From positions 1 through 12,657 of the forward strand of contig DSBX01000203.1 of NCBI GenBank assembly GCA_011049385.1: a DNA stretch of 12,657 bases. Reading direction: 5' to 3'. The notes beneath the pieces are model-generated. The model ran no database searches. It was not told where the DNA came from and worked only from the letters and a program-made list of their open reading frames with translations. Made by a program: the position numbers and the translations under genes. Source of the stretch: Caldifarciminota bacterium (GTDB lineage: Bacteria; Hydrothermota; Tepidihabitantia; Tepidihabitantales; Tepidihabitantaceae). Each line of letters begins with the position of its first letter. Position 1 is the first letter of the stretch. Below are positions 1 to 7,680 of the stretch, in pieces.

Positions 1-1
1 G

Positions 2-700
2 GATATCCTGCGGGCGCCGAAACTGCGGGGTATCATCGGCGAGTTCTTCCTGGGCGACCTCCTGCGCCAGGTCGTGCCCGCTCATCACCAACTCCAGTAC
101 CGTTTTGCCAGCGGCGAGGCGGTGGATGCGGTCGTCCGGCTCGGTCCCGGCCTCGTGCCGATTGACTCGAAGTTCCCGCTCGAAGACTTCCAGCGGCTGA
201 TTGCCGAGACCGACGAGGAACAGCGGCGGGTCCTGCGCCGGCGGTTTATCGCGGTCGTGCGCAAGCACATTGACGCGGTTGCCGACAAGTACATCCGGCC
301 CGACGAGGGTACCTACGACTTCGCGCTGATGTACATCCCGGCCGAGAACGTCTACTATGAGACGATCATCCGCGACAGCCCGGAGGACGATTCGATCTCG
401 GCCCGGGCGCTGGCACGCCGGGTTATCCCGGTGTCGCCCAACAGCCTGTACGCCTACCTGCAGGTGATTGTCCTCGGCCTGCGCGGCCTGCGGGTCGAGG
501 AGCGGGCAGGCGAGATACTCCGGCATCTCGGCCGCCTGCGGCAGGAGTATGACCGCTTTCGGAGTGAGTTCGACGTGCTCGGGACCCATCTGACCAATGC
601 CGGCAACCGCTACGCGGAGTCGGCACGGCGGCTTGACCGATTCGGCACCCGGCTGGAGCTCGAGGCCGGGCCGGACGATGAGAAAGGAAGCGAGGTGTAG
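2..700 (+). CDS. rmuC: DNA recombination protein RmuC, 5'-truncated
   Basis: C-terminal 232 residues of an RmuC-family protein; the reading frame is open to the window edge, so the start lies outside. The visible part carries the family's conserved region: a 'LRGIIGEFFLGDLL' segment at visible residues 8-21, then 'VPIDSKFPLEDFQRL' with the Asp and Lys of 'IDSK' at about residues 55 and 57, a PD-(D/E)xK-like nuclease signature. A stretch around 'YDFALMYIPAENVYYE' and a 'VSPNSLYAYLQVI' segment are also typical. The C-terminal tail is charged and probably helical or coiled-coil. RmuC proteins are cytoplasmic or membrane-tethered and limit rearrangements at inverted repeats in E. coli; the biochemical activity is not well defined. 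The next gene starts one base after the stop, suggesting co-transcription. An internal GTG at 74 is not the true start because homologous sequence continues upstream of it. Confidence 0.9.
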   Translation, partial: DILRAPKLRGIIGEFFLGDLLRQVVPAHHQLQYRFASGEAVDAVVRLGPGLVPIDSKFPLEDFQRLIAETDEEQRRVLRRRFIAVVRKHIDAVADKYIRPDEGTYDFALMYIPAENVYYETIIRDSPEDDSISARALARRVIPVSPNSLYAYLQVIVLGLRGLRVEERAGEILRHLGRLRQEYDRFRSEFDVLGTHLTNAGNRYAESARRLDRFGTRLELEAGPDDEKGSEV

Positions 701-701
701 G

Positions 702-2909
702 ATGAAGACGGTCATGGTGCTCGTGATGCTGGCAGTGGCCGCGGCCCCGGCCGGGTCGTGGCAGCGATTCGGCCCCGACGGGATCACGCTCGCGGCGCTG
801 ACGCGCGTGCCGGGCTCGATGGAGGAGGTCTACGTCGTCACCGACGGGGTGCCGGCGTTGGTGTTCCATTCTGCCGACGGCGGCGCGAACTGGGCCCTGC
901 GCGATACCATTCAAGACCGTATCGCCGAACTGGTTGTCGTGCCGGGCCAGACGACGACGCTCTATGCGGGCGGCACGACCGGGAGGGTCTGGCGCAGTCT
1001 TGACGGCGGTTGGTTGTGGGATGAGACCGGCGCGCTGTCGGGCGCACCGAGGTTGCGTCGGCTCTCGCTCAGGCCGGGAACACCATCGGTGCTGAGAGCT
1101 GTGGCCGAGACGGTCCGTTCAGATTCGGTGGTCGGTCTCGGTTTCTACGTCTCGACCGACGGCGGCGTGACCTGGAGCAGTGTGCCGGTGGATTCGGGCA
1201 GAACGGCGCGTGCGGCGGCGCTTGGCACCGACCGGGAGCGCCCGGACCGGCTCCTCTTCGGCGGCGAGGTTGACGGCGTGGCCCGGCTCTATGCGAGCAG
1301 TAACGCCGGTGCGAGCTGGCGGGATGTCACCGGTACCATCACCGGGAGCTGCCTGTGGTCGGCCGTGGTCAGCCCGCAGGACTCGATGGTCCTGCTGGCC
1401 GCGACCGGGGACGGAATCTGGCGGTCGAGCAACGGCGGTACGAGCTGGTCCCGGGTCAATGATGCGCCGGCCTGGTCAGTTGCGTTCGGGGACGCCGCGC
1501 CACACTACGCTTACGCCGGGTCGGACAACCTGGTGTTCCGCAGCAACAACCTTGGTGTTGACTGGTCGGCCGACAGCACCGAGTTCGCGGGTACGTTCAC
1601 GCGCCGGTTGGAGATCAACCCGCAAGACGGGCTTGACCTCTACGCCGCGGGCGGGCGAGGTGCGTACCGGACGACGGACGGCGGCTTCAGTTGGGAGGAA
1701 CGCACCGTCGGTTTCGACCGCCTGACGACAGGCTTCCTCAGCTTCCATCCGACCTCGGGCGACACGGTGTTCACCTGCCCGCCCGGGTACGGCCTGCTCG
1801 TGAGCGGAGACCGGGGCCTCAGTTGGGAGAGCCTGCCCGGTTTCGCCGGGGCCGGTTTTGCGACCGCGGTCGCAATCAACCCGAACGCACCGGATACGCT
1901 CTACGTAGTTACCGGGCAGGATCATCGGCTCTTCATGACCTCGGACCGGGGCGATTCGTGGGTTGCTCGGCCGGTCGAGGCCGGCTTCTCCGGCGCGGGG
2001 CTTGCGGTCCATCCGACCGGGCCGGACACCTTCTATACCTGGGGCAGCGTCAGGCCTTTCGAGTCCGAGGAGCGGTTCGGTTTCTGGAAGTCAACCGACC
2101 GCGGGCACAACTGGTCTCGGCTGTTCAGTCCGGGAACGCGCGGACGCTGTTACGGTTTTCGTACCACGCCGGCCAGTGACAGCCTGTTTCTCTGGGGAGC
2201 GGTGGACGGCCGGGCCCGGGTGTACCTGAGCCTCGACCGCGGCGGCACCTGGCTGAACCGGTCTGCCGGGCTCATCGGCAGGGCGGTCGTGGACCTGAAG
2301 ACCGCGCCCGGCGACAACCGGACTTCATACCTGTGCGCGACCGAGGCGGGCGTGTTCCGCACGCTGGACGGGGGCGCGAGTTGGACCCGGCTCGGCCTCA
2401 GGGACGTCACCGCCGTGCTTGCCGATACCGCGGACCCGGCCTTCATTGTTGCCGCCACCGATACCCAGGGGTTGTTCCACACGACCAACGCCGGTGCAAT
2501 CTGGAAGCGCGACACGGTCGAACTGCCGCATCGGTCGCTTGCCTTCCTGGTGCGCCACCCGGACGACGACGCGGTGCTCTACTGCGGCACCGTCGGGCAA
2601 GGGCTGTACGGACTGGGAGTCATCGGCGTCAGCGAGCCGGGCCGGCCCGGCTCATGGGGCCGGTCGTTCGGCGTCGAACCGACGGTCGTGCGCACCGGTG
2701 CGTGGCTCCGCCTGGATGCGGTCCCGGGCCGGGTCACGGTCGAGCTCTTCACACCTGACGGCCGTCGGGTTGGGCCGGTGACCACGCTCGACCCTGCGCC
2801 CGGGAACCGGCTGTGGGTTCGACCGTACGGGCTGGCGGCCGGGGTCTACCTGATGCGGGTGCGTTCCGACGGGCCGGACCGTGTTGCGCGGTTGGTGCTG
2901 ACCGACTGA
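702..2909 (+). CDS. Secreted Asp-box (BNR) beta-propeller protein with C-terminal sorting domain
   Basis: 735 residues. The ATG at 702 is chosen over upstream starts because it begins a signal peptide (MKTVMVLVMLAVAAAPAGS), has a GAGGTG ribosome site at 692-697, and avoids overlapping rmuC. Thirteen Asp-box motifs (S/T-x-D/N-x-G-x-x-W) start at residues 57, 99, 151, 199, 242, 281, 324, 368, 413, 464, 510, 554 and 594, spaced 39-52 residues apart. This is the turn motif of sialidase, sortilin, Ycf48 and GH74-type propellers. A last blade without the motif may lie at about 605-645. Residues 655-735 form a Por-type sorting module ('VELFTPDGRRV ... LAAGVYLMRV'). The protein is probably exported and then surface-attached or released. 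The repeats do not identify a substrate, and I could not assign sialidase or xyloglucanase catalytic residues, so no enzymatic function is claimed. It lies between rmuC (1-nt gap) and a queD-like gene (13-nt gap). Confidence 0.85.
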   Translation: MKTVMVLVMLAVAAAPAGSWQRFGPDGITLAALTRVPGSMEEVYVVTDGVPALVFHSADGGANWALRDTIQDRIAELVVVPGQTTTLYAGGTTGRVWRSLDGGWLWDETGALSGAPRLRRLSLRPGTPSVLRAVAETVRSDSVVGLGFYVSTDGGVTWSSVPVDSGRTARAAALGTDRERPDRLLFGGEVDGVARLYASSNAGASWRDVTGTITGSCLWSAVVSPQDSMVLLAATGDGIWRSSNGGTSWSRVNDAPAWSVAFGDAAPHYAYAGSDNLVFRSNNLGVDWSADSTEFAGTFTRRLEINPQDGLDLYAAGGRGAYRTTDGGFSWEERTVGFDRLTTGFLSFHPTSGDTVFTCPPGYGLLVSGDRGLSWESLPGFAGAGFATAVAINPNAPDTLYVVTGQDHRLFMTSDRGDSWVARPVEAGFSGAGLAVHPTGPDTFYTWGSVRPFESEERFGFWKSTDRGHNWSRLFSPGTRGRCYGFRTTPASDSLFLWGAVDGRARVYLSLDRGGTWLNRSAGLIGRAVVDLKTAPGDNRTSYLCATEAGVFRTLDGGASWTRLGLRDVTAVLADTADPAFIVAATDTQGLFHTTNAGAIWKRDTVELPHRSLAFLVRHPDDDAVLYCGTVGQGLYGLGVIGVSEPGRPGSWGRSFGVEPTVVRTGAWLRLDAVPGRVTVELFTPDGRRVGPVTTLDPAPGNRLWVRPYGLAAGVYLMRVRSDGPDRVARLVLTD

Positions 2910-2922
2910 GGCGGGCCGCAGT

Positions 2923-3264
2923 ATGTACACGATTCGTGTGAGCAGGCGTTTCAGCGCCGCGCACCGCATCCAGGGTCGGGGCGGGAAGTGCGAGAACATT
3001 CACGGCCATAACTACCGGGTCGAGGTGTTCATCTGCGCGGAGCAACTCGCGCCGCCGGGGATGGTCGCGGATTTCATCGAGGTGCGGGAGCGGCTGGACA
3101 CCATCCTGCCCGACCACCAGGACCTGAACGCGGTCTATGATTTCAATCCGACCGCGGAGAACCTGACCCGCCGGTTCTTCGAGGAGTTGGCGGAGTTCTA
3201 CCCGGTACGCCGGGTCGTGGTCTGGGAGAACGACGATTCGGCCGCCGAGTACGAACCGGCCTAG
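2923..3264 (+). CDS. queD: 6-carboxy-tetrahydropterin synthase / 6-pyruvoyl-tetrahydropterin synthase family (QueD-like)
   Basis: 113 residues, the usual size for a bacterial QueD. Zinc-binding histidines are visible as H14 ('FSAAHRI') and H27/H29 ('CENIHGHNY'), with the catalytic Cys at C23. The rest of the active-site pattern is also present: D50 in 'VADFIEV', H65 in 'PDHQDLN', the 'NPTAENL' motif at 75-81, and the pterin-anchoring Glu, probably E102 in 'VVVWEND'. Family members convert dihydroneopterin triphosphate to 6-carboxytetrahydropterin (queuosine/7-deazaguanine pathway) or act in pterin synthesis. No other queuosine gene is in the window, so the exact reaction is unproven. The enzyme should be cytoplasmic. 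The ribosome site is weak (GAGG at 2908-2911, 11 nt from the ATG and overlapping the upstream stop), suggesting coupling to the preceding gene. Its TAG stop overlaps the convergent subtilase stop. Confidence 0.87.
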   Translation: MYTIRVSRRFSAAHRIQGRGGKCENIHGHNYRVEVFICAEQLAPPGMVADFIEVRERLDTILPDHQDLNAVYDFNPTAENLTRRFFEELAEFYPVRRVVVWENDDSAAEYEPA

Positions 3265-4745
3265 CGCACGGCCCGAAGCCGCAGGAGTTCGGTCCGGCCC
3301 GGGGCGGTGAGCCGGACGAACCAGGTGCCGACGGCGAGACTGAATTCGCGGCCGGTCACCGTTCCGCCTCGGCCGGACAGGTCGTAGATTTCAACTCGTT
3401 CCGCCCAGTCCGGCGCGCGCCAGACCCCGGTCACGATTGCCGCCGGTCGGAACGGGGCGGAAGCCGCCGCGTCCGGGCCGGCGGACATCCGTTCCGCCAG
3501 GGTCAGGGCGCGGTAGGCATTGACAAGGCCGTGGCCGAAGCGGGCATCCCATCCTTCCGGACCCATATCAATGGCCGAGGCGGCGAGGACCGCCCGGAGC
3601 CGGTTGGTGCTCAGCGTCGGGTAGGCCGAGAGCACGAGTGCGGCTACGCCCGCGACCTGGGGCGCGGCCATTGAGGTGCCCGAGGCGATGCCGTAGCCGG
3701 CGCCGGTCCAACAGGAGCGAATGCCGCTGCCGGGTGCGACGAGCTCCTGGTCGCCGCCGAAGTTGGAGTAATCGGCGAGACCGCCCGGGCGGTCGGTTGC
3801 GCCGACGCAGATGACCTCGGGCAGTCGGGCCGGGTACTGTGCCGTGGCGCGGCCGGCGTTGCCGGCGGCGGCAACGAGCAGGACGTTGCGCTGGGCCGCG
3901 TAGCGGGCGGCTTCGGCGACCGGGGTCGAGTAGTCGTCCGAACCGAGTGACATGTTGACGACCCGGGCTCCCTGGTCGGCGGCCCAGTGGATGGCGCTGG
4001 CGAGGTTGCTCAGCGTGCCTGAGCCGGAGTCGTTCAGAACCCGGGCGGCGAGGAGTCTGATTCCAGCCCAGCCGGCGATGCCCCGGGCGTTGTCCATCGT
4101 CGCGGCGGTGATGCCGGCGACATGGGTGCCGTGAAATGCCTCGGGGACGAGGATATTGTCGGGCGCCGGGTCGTTGTCGTTCGAGACGAAATCGTAGCCG
4201 TAACTGCCGGGCGTGAAGCGGTCGCCCAGGTCCGGGTGGGTGTACTCGACGCCGTTATCGCAGATGACGACGGCGATGTTGGTGTTGCCCCGGTTCAGGT
4301 CCCAGGCCCGGTCCGCGTACATCACCCACTTGTCCCACTGTTCGGTGAGGAAGTAGGGGTCGTTGGGCAGGTGGGCGGCCCGGGTTCGCGAGTCGGGCTC
4401 GAGCCAGCGCACCCCGGCCGGGAGCGGCGCTTCCGCCAGCGCCAGCCCGACCGGGTCGGGCAGGTTGCAGACTACGAACCCGGCCGCGGTGTCGGCCCGG
4501 AGGACCTCCGCGCCCTGCGCCGCCAGCCAGGAGAGGGTTTCGTCGAGCCGGCCGGGTACGAAGCCGGCGGTGAACCGGCCGGGGATGCGGGCGGTGAAGG
4601 AGGAGGCGGCCGGGCGGGAGAGCCGTTGTTCCGTGGAGGAGATGGCGGGAGTTTCGAGCGCCAGGGTCCGGGCGACGTCAGCGGCGGTGACGGGCGGGCA
4701 GTCGGGCCGGGCGGCAAGGGCGATGAGGGCAAGGATGATGTTCAT
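3261..4745 (-). CDS. Secreted S8 (subtilisin-like) serine peptidase, 494 aa
   Basis: A complete subtilase. Residues 1-12 are a short hydrophobic signal. About 45-120 form an I9-like propeptide region ending 'GVRWLEPD'. The catalytic domain (about 130-415) has Asp163 in 'VVICDNGVEYTHPDL', His205 in 'FHGTHVAGI', oxyanion Asn296 in 'AAAGNAG' and Ser358 in 'SGTSMAAP', so it should be active. The tail after about 433 ('VEIYDLSGRGG ... GTWFVRL') resembles a shortened Por-type sorting domain, consistent with export and surface anchoring; its final residues are less typical than in the other two such proteins here. The ATG at 4745 has GGAG 6 nt upstream. It is the last gene of the minus-strand cluster, 3 nt after the Ig/GOLD-like gene, and its stop codon overlaps that of the convergent queD-like gene. 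The substrate is unknown; a nutritional or processing role is equally possible. Confidence 0.92.
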   Translation of the reverse strand: MNIILALIALAARPDCPPVTAADVARTLALETPAISSTEQRLSRPAASSFTARIPGRFTAGFVPGRLDETLSWLAAQGAEVLRADTAAGFVVCNLPDPVGLALAEAPLPAGVRWLEPDSRTRAAHLPNDPYFLTEQWDKWVMYADRAWDLNRGNTNIAVVICDNGVEYTHPDLGDRFTPGSYGYDFVSNDNDPAPDNILVPEAFHGTHVAGITAATMDNARGIAGWAGIRLLAARVLNDSGSGTLSNLASAIHWAADQGARVVNMSLGSDDYSTPVAEAARYAAQRNVLLVAAAGNAGRATAQYPARLPEVICVGATDRPGGLADYSNFGGDQELVAPGSGIRSCWTGAGYGIASGTSMAAPQVAGVAALVLSAYPTLSTNRLRAVLAASAIDMGPEGWDARFGHGLVNAYRALTLAERMSAGPDAAASAPFRPAAIVTGVWRAPDWAERVEIYDLSGRGGTVTGREFSLAVGTWFVRLTAPGRTELLRLRAVR

Positions 4746-4748
4746 CGG

Positions 4749-5468
4749 CTACTCCAGGGTGAAGCGGGCCCAGACGTCAACCCGGGTTCCCCCGGTGTTG
4801 AGGAAGACCAGGTAGAAAGAGTCCGCGGCCGGCACCGATTCGCGCAGGGTCAGGCCGGGCCGGTTCGCGTGTTCGATGACCGGGACGTAGGTTTCGCCGC
4901 CGCGGAAGCGGCGGGCGTTGTCGGCGTCGAGCCAGATGAAGCGCGAGAGCGCGCGCTCGGCGAGGACCCGGAAGTCGCCGGCGAGGGTGTCGCCCGGCTC
5001 GGCGGTGAAGCCGGCCAGCCAGTACCGGTTGGGTTCGAGCCGGAACGCGCCGTGAAAGACATCGCGCTCGCCGCCGTGCCAGACCTGGACCCGGACCGTG
5101 TCGCTCACGCCGACGTTGTCGTAGACGTCTGTCGCCCGGCAGTAGAGGGTGTGCCAGCTCTGGGCCGGTTCTTCGCGTGCGTCCCACTTTGTGGTGTAGG
5201 GCGGGGCGATGAGGGTGGCGAGGAGGCTGTCGTTGAGGAATACTTCGACCGAGCGAACGCCGCTGGAGTCCGAAGCTTCCGCCCGGACCGTGACCAGGCC
5301 GCTGACCGCCGAGGAGTCGGTCGGCTGGACGATGCGGCAGTCGGGCGGCCGGGTGTCTTCGCCGAAAAGCTGTTCGCAGACCGCGGCGGTGAAGACCAGT
5401 GCGGCCAGCAGGGCGAGCAGGATACCGGGCAGGAAGCGTCCGCCGGGGCTGGAACTGTCATAGTTCAT
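4749..5468 (-). CDS. Membrane-anchored or secreted Ig-like / GOLD-like beta-sandwich protein
   Basis: 239 residues. A hydrophobic segment at about 13-30 (FLPGILLALLAALVFTAAV) is a signal peptide or N-terminal anchor; Cys31 follows it, but Val at -1 makes a poor lipobox. Residues about 43-130 look like a bacterial Ig-like domain of the Big_7 type ('SSAVSGLVTVRAEASDSSGVRSVEVFLND ... ATDVYDNVG'). Residues about 137-239 have the pattern of a GOLD/emp24-like sandwich found in some secreted prokaryotic proteins: 'AGFTAEPGDTLAGDFRV', then 'FIWLDADNARRFRGGETY', then 'VPAADSFYLVFLNTG'. This domain call is from pattern memory and is tentative. There is no catalytic motif and no sorting tail. The ATG at 5468 has GGAG 6 nt upstream and overlaps the preceding gene by 11 nt; the subtilase follows after 3 nt, so this may be a partner, adaptor or substrate of that protease (inference). 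Confidence 0.72.
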   Translation of the reverse strand: MNYDSSSPGGRFLPGILLALLAALVFTAAVCEQLFGEDTRPPDCRIVQPTDSSAVSGLVTVRAEASDSSGVRSVEVFLNDSLLATLIAPPYTTKWDAREEPAQSWHTLYCRATDVYDNVGVSDTVRVQVWHGGERDVFHGAFRLEPNRYWLAGFTAEPGDTLAGDFRVLAERALSRFIWLDADNARRFRGGETYVPVIEHANRPGLTLRESVPAADSFYLVFLNTGGTRVDVWARFTLE

Positions 5469-6846
5469 ATTCGTCTCCAGGTTCGGGAACGTGGACTTCG
5501 CGGATGCCGAGCGTCAGCAGAGGCTCGACCAGCGCTTCGGCCGCCTCCGGTTCGGCGTGAACGATGAACGCCTTCTTGAGCCGGTTGAGCTTCATCCGCC
5601 CGACGTAGTCGAGCAGGCCCTGGCGGTCGGCGTGGGCGCTGAACTCGTTCATCACCACGACTTCGGCGCGGAGTTCGTGTTCTTCGCCGTAGATGCGGAC
5701 CCGGGGCTCGCGGGCGGCAATCCGCGCGCCGAGAGTGTTGGGAGCCTGGAAGCCGACCAGCATCACGCAGTTGCGTTCGTCGCCGATGCCGTGCTTGAGG
5801 TGGTGCAGGACCCGACCGCCCTCGCACATACCGGACGCGGAGATGATGATGCAGGGCTCGCGCCGCTGGTTGAGGGCCTTCGATTCTTCCGGGCCGGCCA
5901 CGTAGGTCAGGCCGTCGAAGTCGAAGAGCTCGCGGTGGCCGTTGAGCAGGGTGGTGGCTTCCTCGTCGTAGTACTGCGGGAAGTTGCGGAAGACGTCGGT
6001 GACCCTGGTTGCCAGCGGGCTGTCCACGAAGACCGGCAGGTCCGGGATGCGGTTCTCGCGGCGCAGGCGGTTGAGGTTGTAGATGAGTTCCTGCGAGCGT
6101 TCGACCGCGAAGGCCGGGACGATCACCCGTCCGCCGCGGCCGGCGACGCGGTTGATGACGCCGGCGAGTCGGTCGCTGACCTCGCGGTAGTCGCCGTGGG
6201 TCCAGTTGCCGTAGGTGCCTTCCATTATCAGGTAGTCGGCCTCCGCGACCTGGACCGGGTCGCGGACAATCGGCATCTTGCGCCGGCCGAGGTCGCCGGT
6301 GAAGAGAATCCGCCGGCCGTCGACCTCGACGTCCACCAGCGCGGAGCCGAGGATGTGGCCGGCGTCGTGCAGGTGGATGGTGAACTTGCCGAGCCTGGTG
6401 CGCTTGGCGTAGGCGACGGGCTGGAAGCGCTCGAAGCAGTGTTCGGCGTCGCCGGCGGTGTAGATGGGTTCCCTGGGCGGTTCGCCGCGCGCGCGGCGCT
6501 TCTTGTTGACGTAGCGGATGTCGGACTCCTGGATGTAGGCCGAGTCGAGGAGCAGGAGCCGGGCCAGCGCCTCGGTTGCGCGGGTCATCAGCACCGGGCC
6601 GGTGAAGCCGCGCTTGACCAGGTTCGGGAGGTTGCCGCAGTGGTCAATGTGGGTGTGGCTGATGACGCAGTGGTCCACCTCGCGGGCCTTGAAGGGGAAG
6701 TGGCGGTTGATCTGCTCGGCCTCGTCGCGGTGGCCCTGGAAGAGCCCGCACTCGAGCAGCAACTGCTGGCGGCCGAAAGTGAGGAGGTGGCGCGAGCCGG
6801 TGACGGTCCGGGCCCCGCCCCAGAACCGGACCTTGAGGTCGCTCAC
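5458..6846 (-). CDS. MBL-fold / beta-CASP ribonuclease-type protein
   Basis: 462 residues, a usual length for the bacterial CPSF73/YSH1-like beta-CASP family. Metallo-beta-lactamase motifs are intact: 'HTHIDH' at 64-69 (His64, His66, Asp68, His69), His164 in 'DAGHILGSA' and Asp185 in 'FTGDLG'. Beta-CASP motifs follow: motif A Glu209 in 'MEGTYG', motif B His in 'LHHLKHG' (348-352), and motif C His405 in 'FSAHAD'. The 'SASGM' signature at 336-340 and a late 'VHAEP' (430-434, commonly VHGE) are also present. Family members are zinc-dependent RNA endo- or exonucleases. This protein lacks the long C-terminal extension of RNase J, so RNA cleavage is likely but the substrate is unknown. It should be cytoplasmic. 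The start is GTG at 6846, overlapping the nfo stop by 4 nt (GTGA), with GGAG 9 nt upstream. The next gene starts inside its 3' end, so translational coupling is likely. Confidence 0.92.
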   Translation of the reverse strand: MSDLKVRFWGGARTVTGSRHLLTFGRQQLLLECGLFQGHRDEAEQINRHFPFKAREVDHCVISHTHIDHCGNLPNLVKRGFTGPVLMTRATEALARLLLLDSAYIQESDIRYVNKKRRARGEPPREPIYTAGDAEHCFERFQPVAYAKRTRLGKFTIHLHDAGHILGSALVDVEVDGRRILFTGDLGRRKMPIVRDPVQVAEADYLIMEGTYGNWTHGDYREVSDRLAGVINRVAGRGGRVIVPAFAVERSQELIYNLNRLRRENRIPDLPVFVDSPLATRVTDVFRNFPQYYDEEATTLLNGHRELFDFDGLTYVAGPEESKALNQRREPCIIISASGMCEGGRVLHHLKHGIGDERNCVMLVGFQAPNTLGARIAAREPRVRIYGEEHELRAEVVVMNEFSAHADRQGLLDYVGRMKLNRLKKAFIVHAEPEAAEALVEPLLTLGIREVHVPEPGDEYEL

Positions 6847-7676
6847 GCCCGCAGTCTCCGGAGCGCGGCGAGGTTGCGGCGGTCGTCGGTGGCGGCGGCG
6901 CGCGGGGTTTCAAGGATGCCGGGCAGGTGGCGGAGCAGGGGATGGTTGACAACGGCACGGAAACCATCGAGGCCGATCTCGCCCCGGCCGATGTGCCAGT
7001 GGCGGTCGCGGCCCGAGGCGAGCGGGAAGCGGCTGTCGTTCAGGTGCAGGAGGTGCAGGCGGCCGAGCCCGACGGTCGCGTCGAAGTCGCGGAGGGTGGC
7101 GTCGAGGCCGGCGCGGGTATGGACTTCGTAGCCGGCCGCGAAGAGGTGGGCGGTATCGAGCGTGACGCCGAGCCGGTCCCGGTTCGGGACCCCGGCGATG
7201 ACCGCGGCCAGTTCCTCGAAACGGCTGCCGATGTCGGTGCGGGCGCCGGCGGTGTTCTCGAGCAGGAGCAGAGTGCCGGCGCGCGAGTGCCGGATGACCC
7301 GGCTAACTTCGCGTGTCACGCGGGCGAGACCCTGCGCCCGGTCCGGGCTCCGGCCGGGGTGGACGACCACGCCCAGCGCGCCGATGGCCCCGGCCCGGTC
7401 GAGTTCCTCGACCAGCATCCTTCGCGAGCGGGCGGCCAACCCGCGGTCCGCGGCGGCAAGGTTGACGAGATAGGGCGCGTGGACGAATACCGGCGCGATG
7501 CCTGCGGCGCCGGTCCCGGACCGGAACGCGGCGGCACCTTCCGGGTCGAGCGGCGGGGCCTGCCAGCCGCGTGGACTGCGGGTGAAGAGTTGGATGGTCT
7601 CACAGCGGAGCGCGCGGGCCCGTGCGCAGGCCCGGGCCAGGCCGCCGGCAATCGAGACGTGCAGTCCGATGCGCAC
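6843..7676 (-). CDS. nfo: Deoxyribonuclease IV (endonuclease IV, AP endonuclease)
   Basis: 277 residues, close to the usual 280 or so. The protein begins 'RIGLHVSIAGGL', as family members do. The full set of zinc ligands expected by alignment to E. coli Nfo is visible: His66 ('VHAPYLVN'), His106 ('VVHPG'), Glu140 ('LLLENTAG'), Asp174 and His177 ('LDTAHLFAAGY'), His211 ('LHLNDS'), Asp224 and His226 ('DRHWHIG') and Glu256 ('ILETP'). The enzyme cleaves 5' of abasic sites in base-excision repair in the cytoplasm. The GTG at 7676 is chosen because it gives the family N-terminus and begins 5 nt beyond the upstream stop; the frame stays open to 7967, but that extension overlaps the lipoprotein gene and has no homology. 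The ribosome site is weak. It overlaps the next gene by 4 nt. Finding this repair gene inside an operon of envelope proteins is unusual. Confidence 0.94.
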   Translation of the reverse strand: MRIGLHVSIAGGLARACARARALRCETIQLFTRSPRGWQAPPLDPEGAAAFRSGTGAAGIAPVFVHAPYLVNLAAADRGLAARSRRMLVEELDRAGAIGALGVVVHPGRSPDRAQGLARVTREVSRVIRHSRAGTLLLLENTAGARTDIGSRFEELAAVIAGVPNRDRLGVTLDTAHLFAAGYEVHTRAGLDATLRDFDATVGLGRLHLLHLNDSRFPLASGRDRHWHIGRGEIGLDGFRAVVNHPLLRHLPGILETPRAAATDDRRNLAALRRLRA

Positions 7677-7680
7677 GCGG

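Noticed and set aside
597..701. N-terminal extension of the BNR gene to an upstream start inside rmuC
   Set aside because: The extension would hide the signal peptide and overlap rmuC by about 100 nt. The ATG at 702 has a good ribosome site and gives a proper signal sequence.
5376..5382. Lipobox for the Ig/GOLD protein at Cys31
   Set aside because: The sequence is TAAVC, with Val at -1, which signal peptidase II rarely accepts. A signal peptide or membrane anchor is as likely, so I did not call it a lipoprotein.
4122..5567. 481-codon open frame on the + strand over the small subtilase and Ig/GOLD genes
   Set aside because: It is an antisense shadow with repetitive Gly/Val/Asp/Arg composition, and it spans two real genes and their junction.
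5491..7131. 546-codon open frame on the + strand, antisense to the beta-CASP and nfo genes
   Set aside because: High GC content removes stops from the antisense frame. The protein is Val/Ala/Gly/Asp-rich with no motif, and the minus strand has full family signatures.
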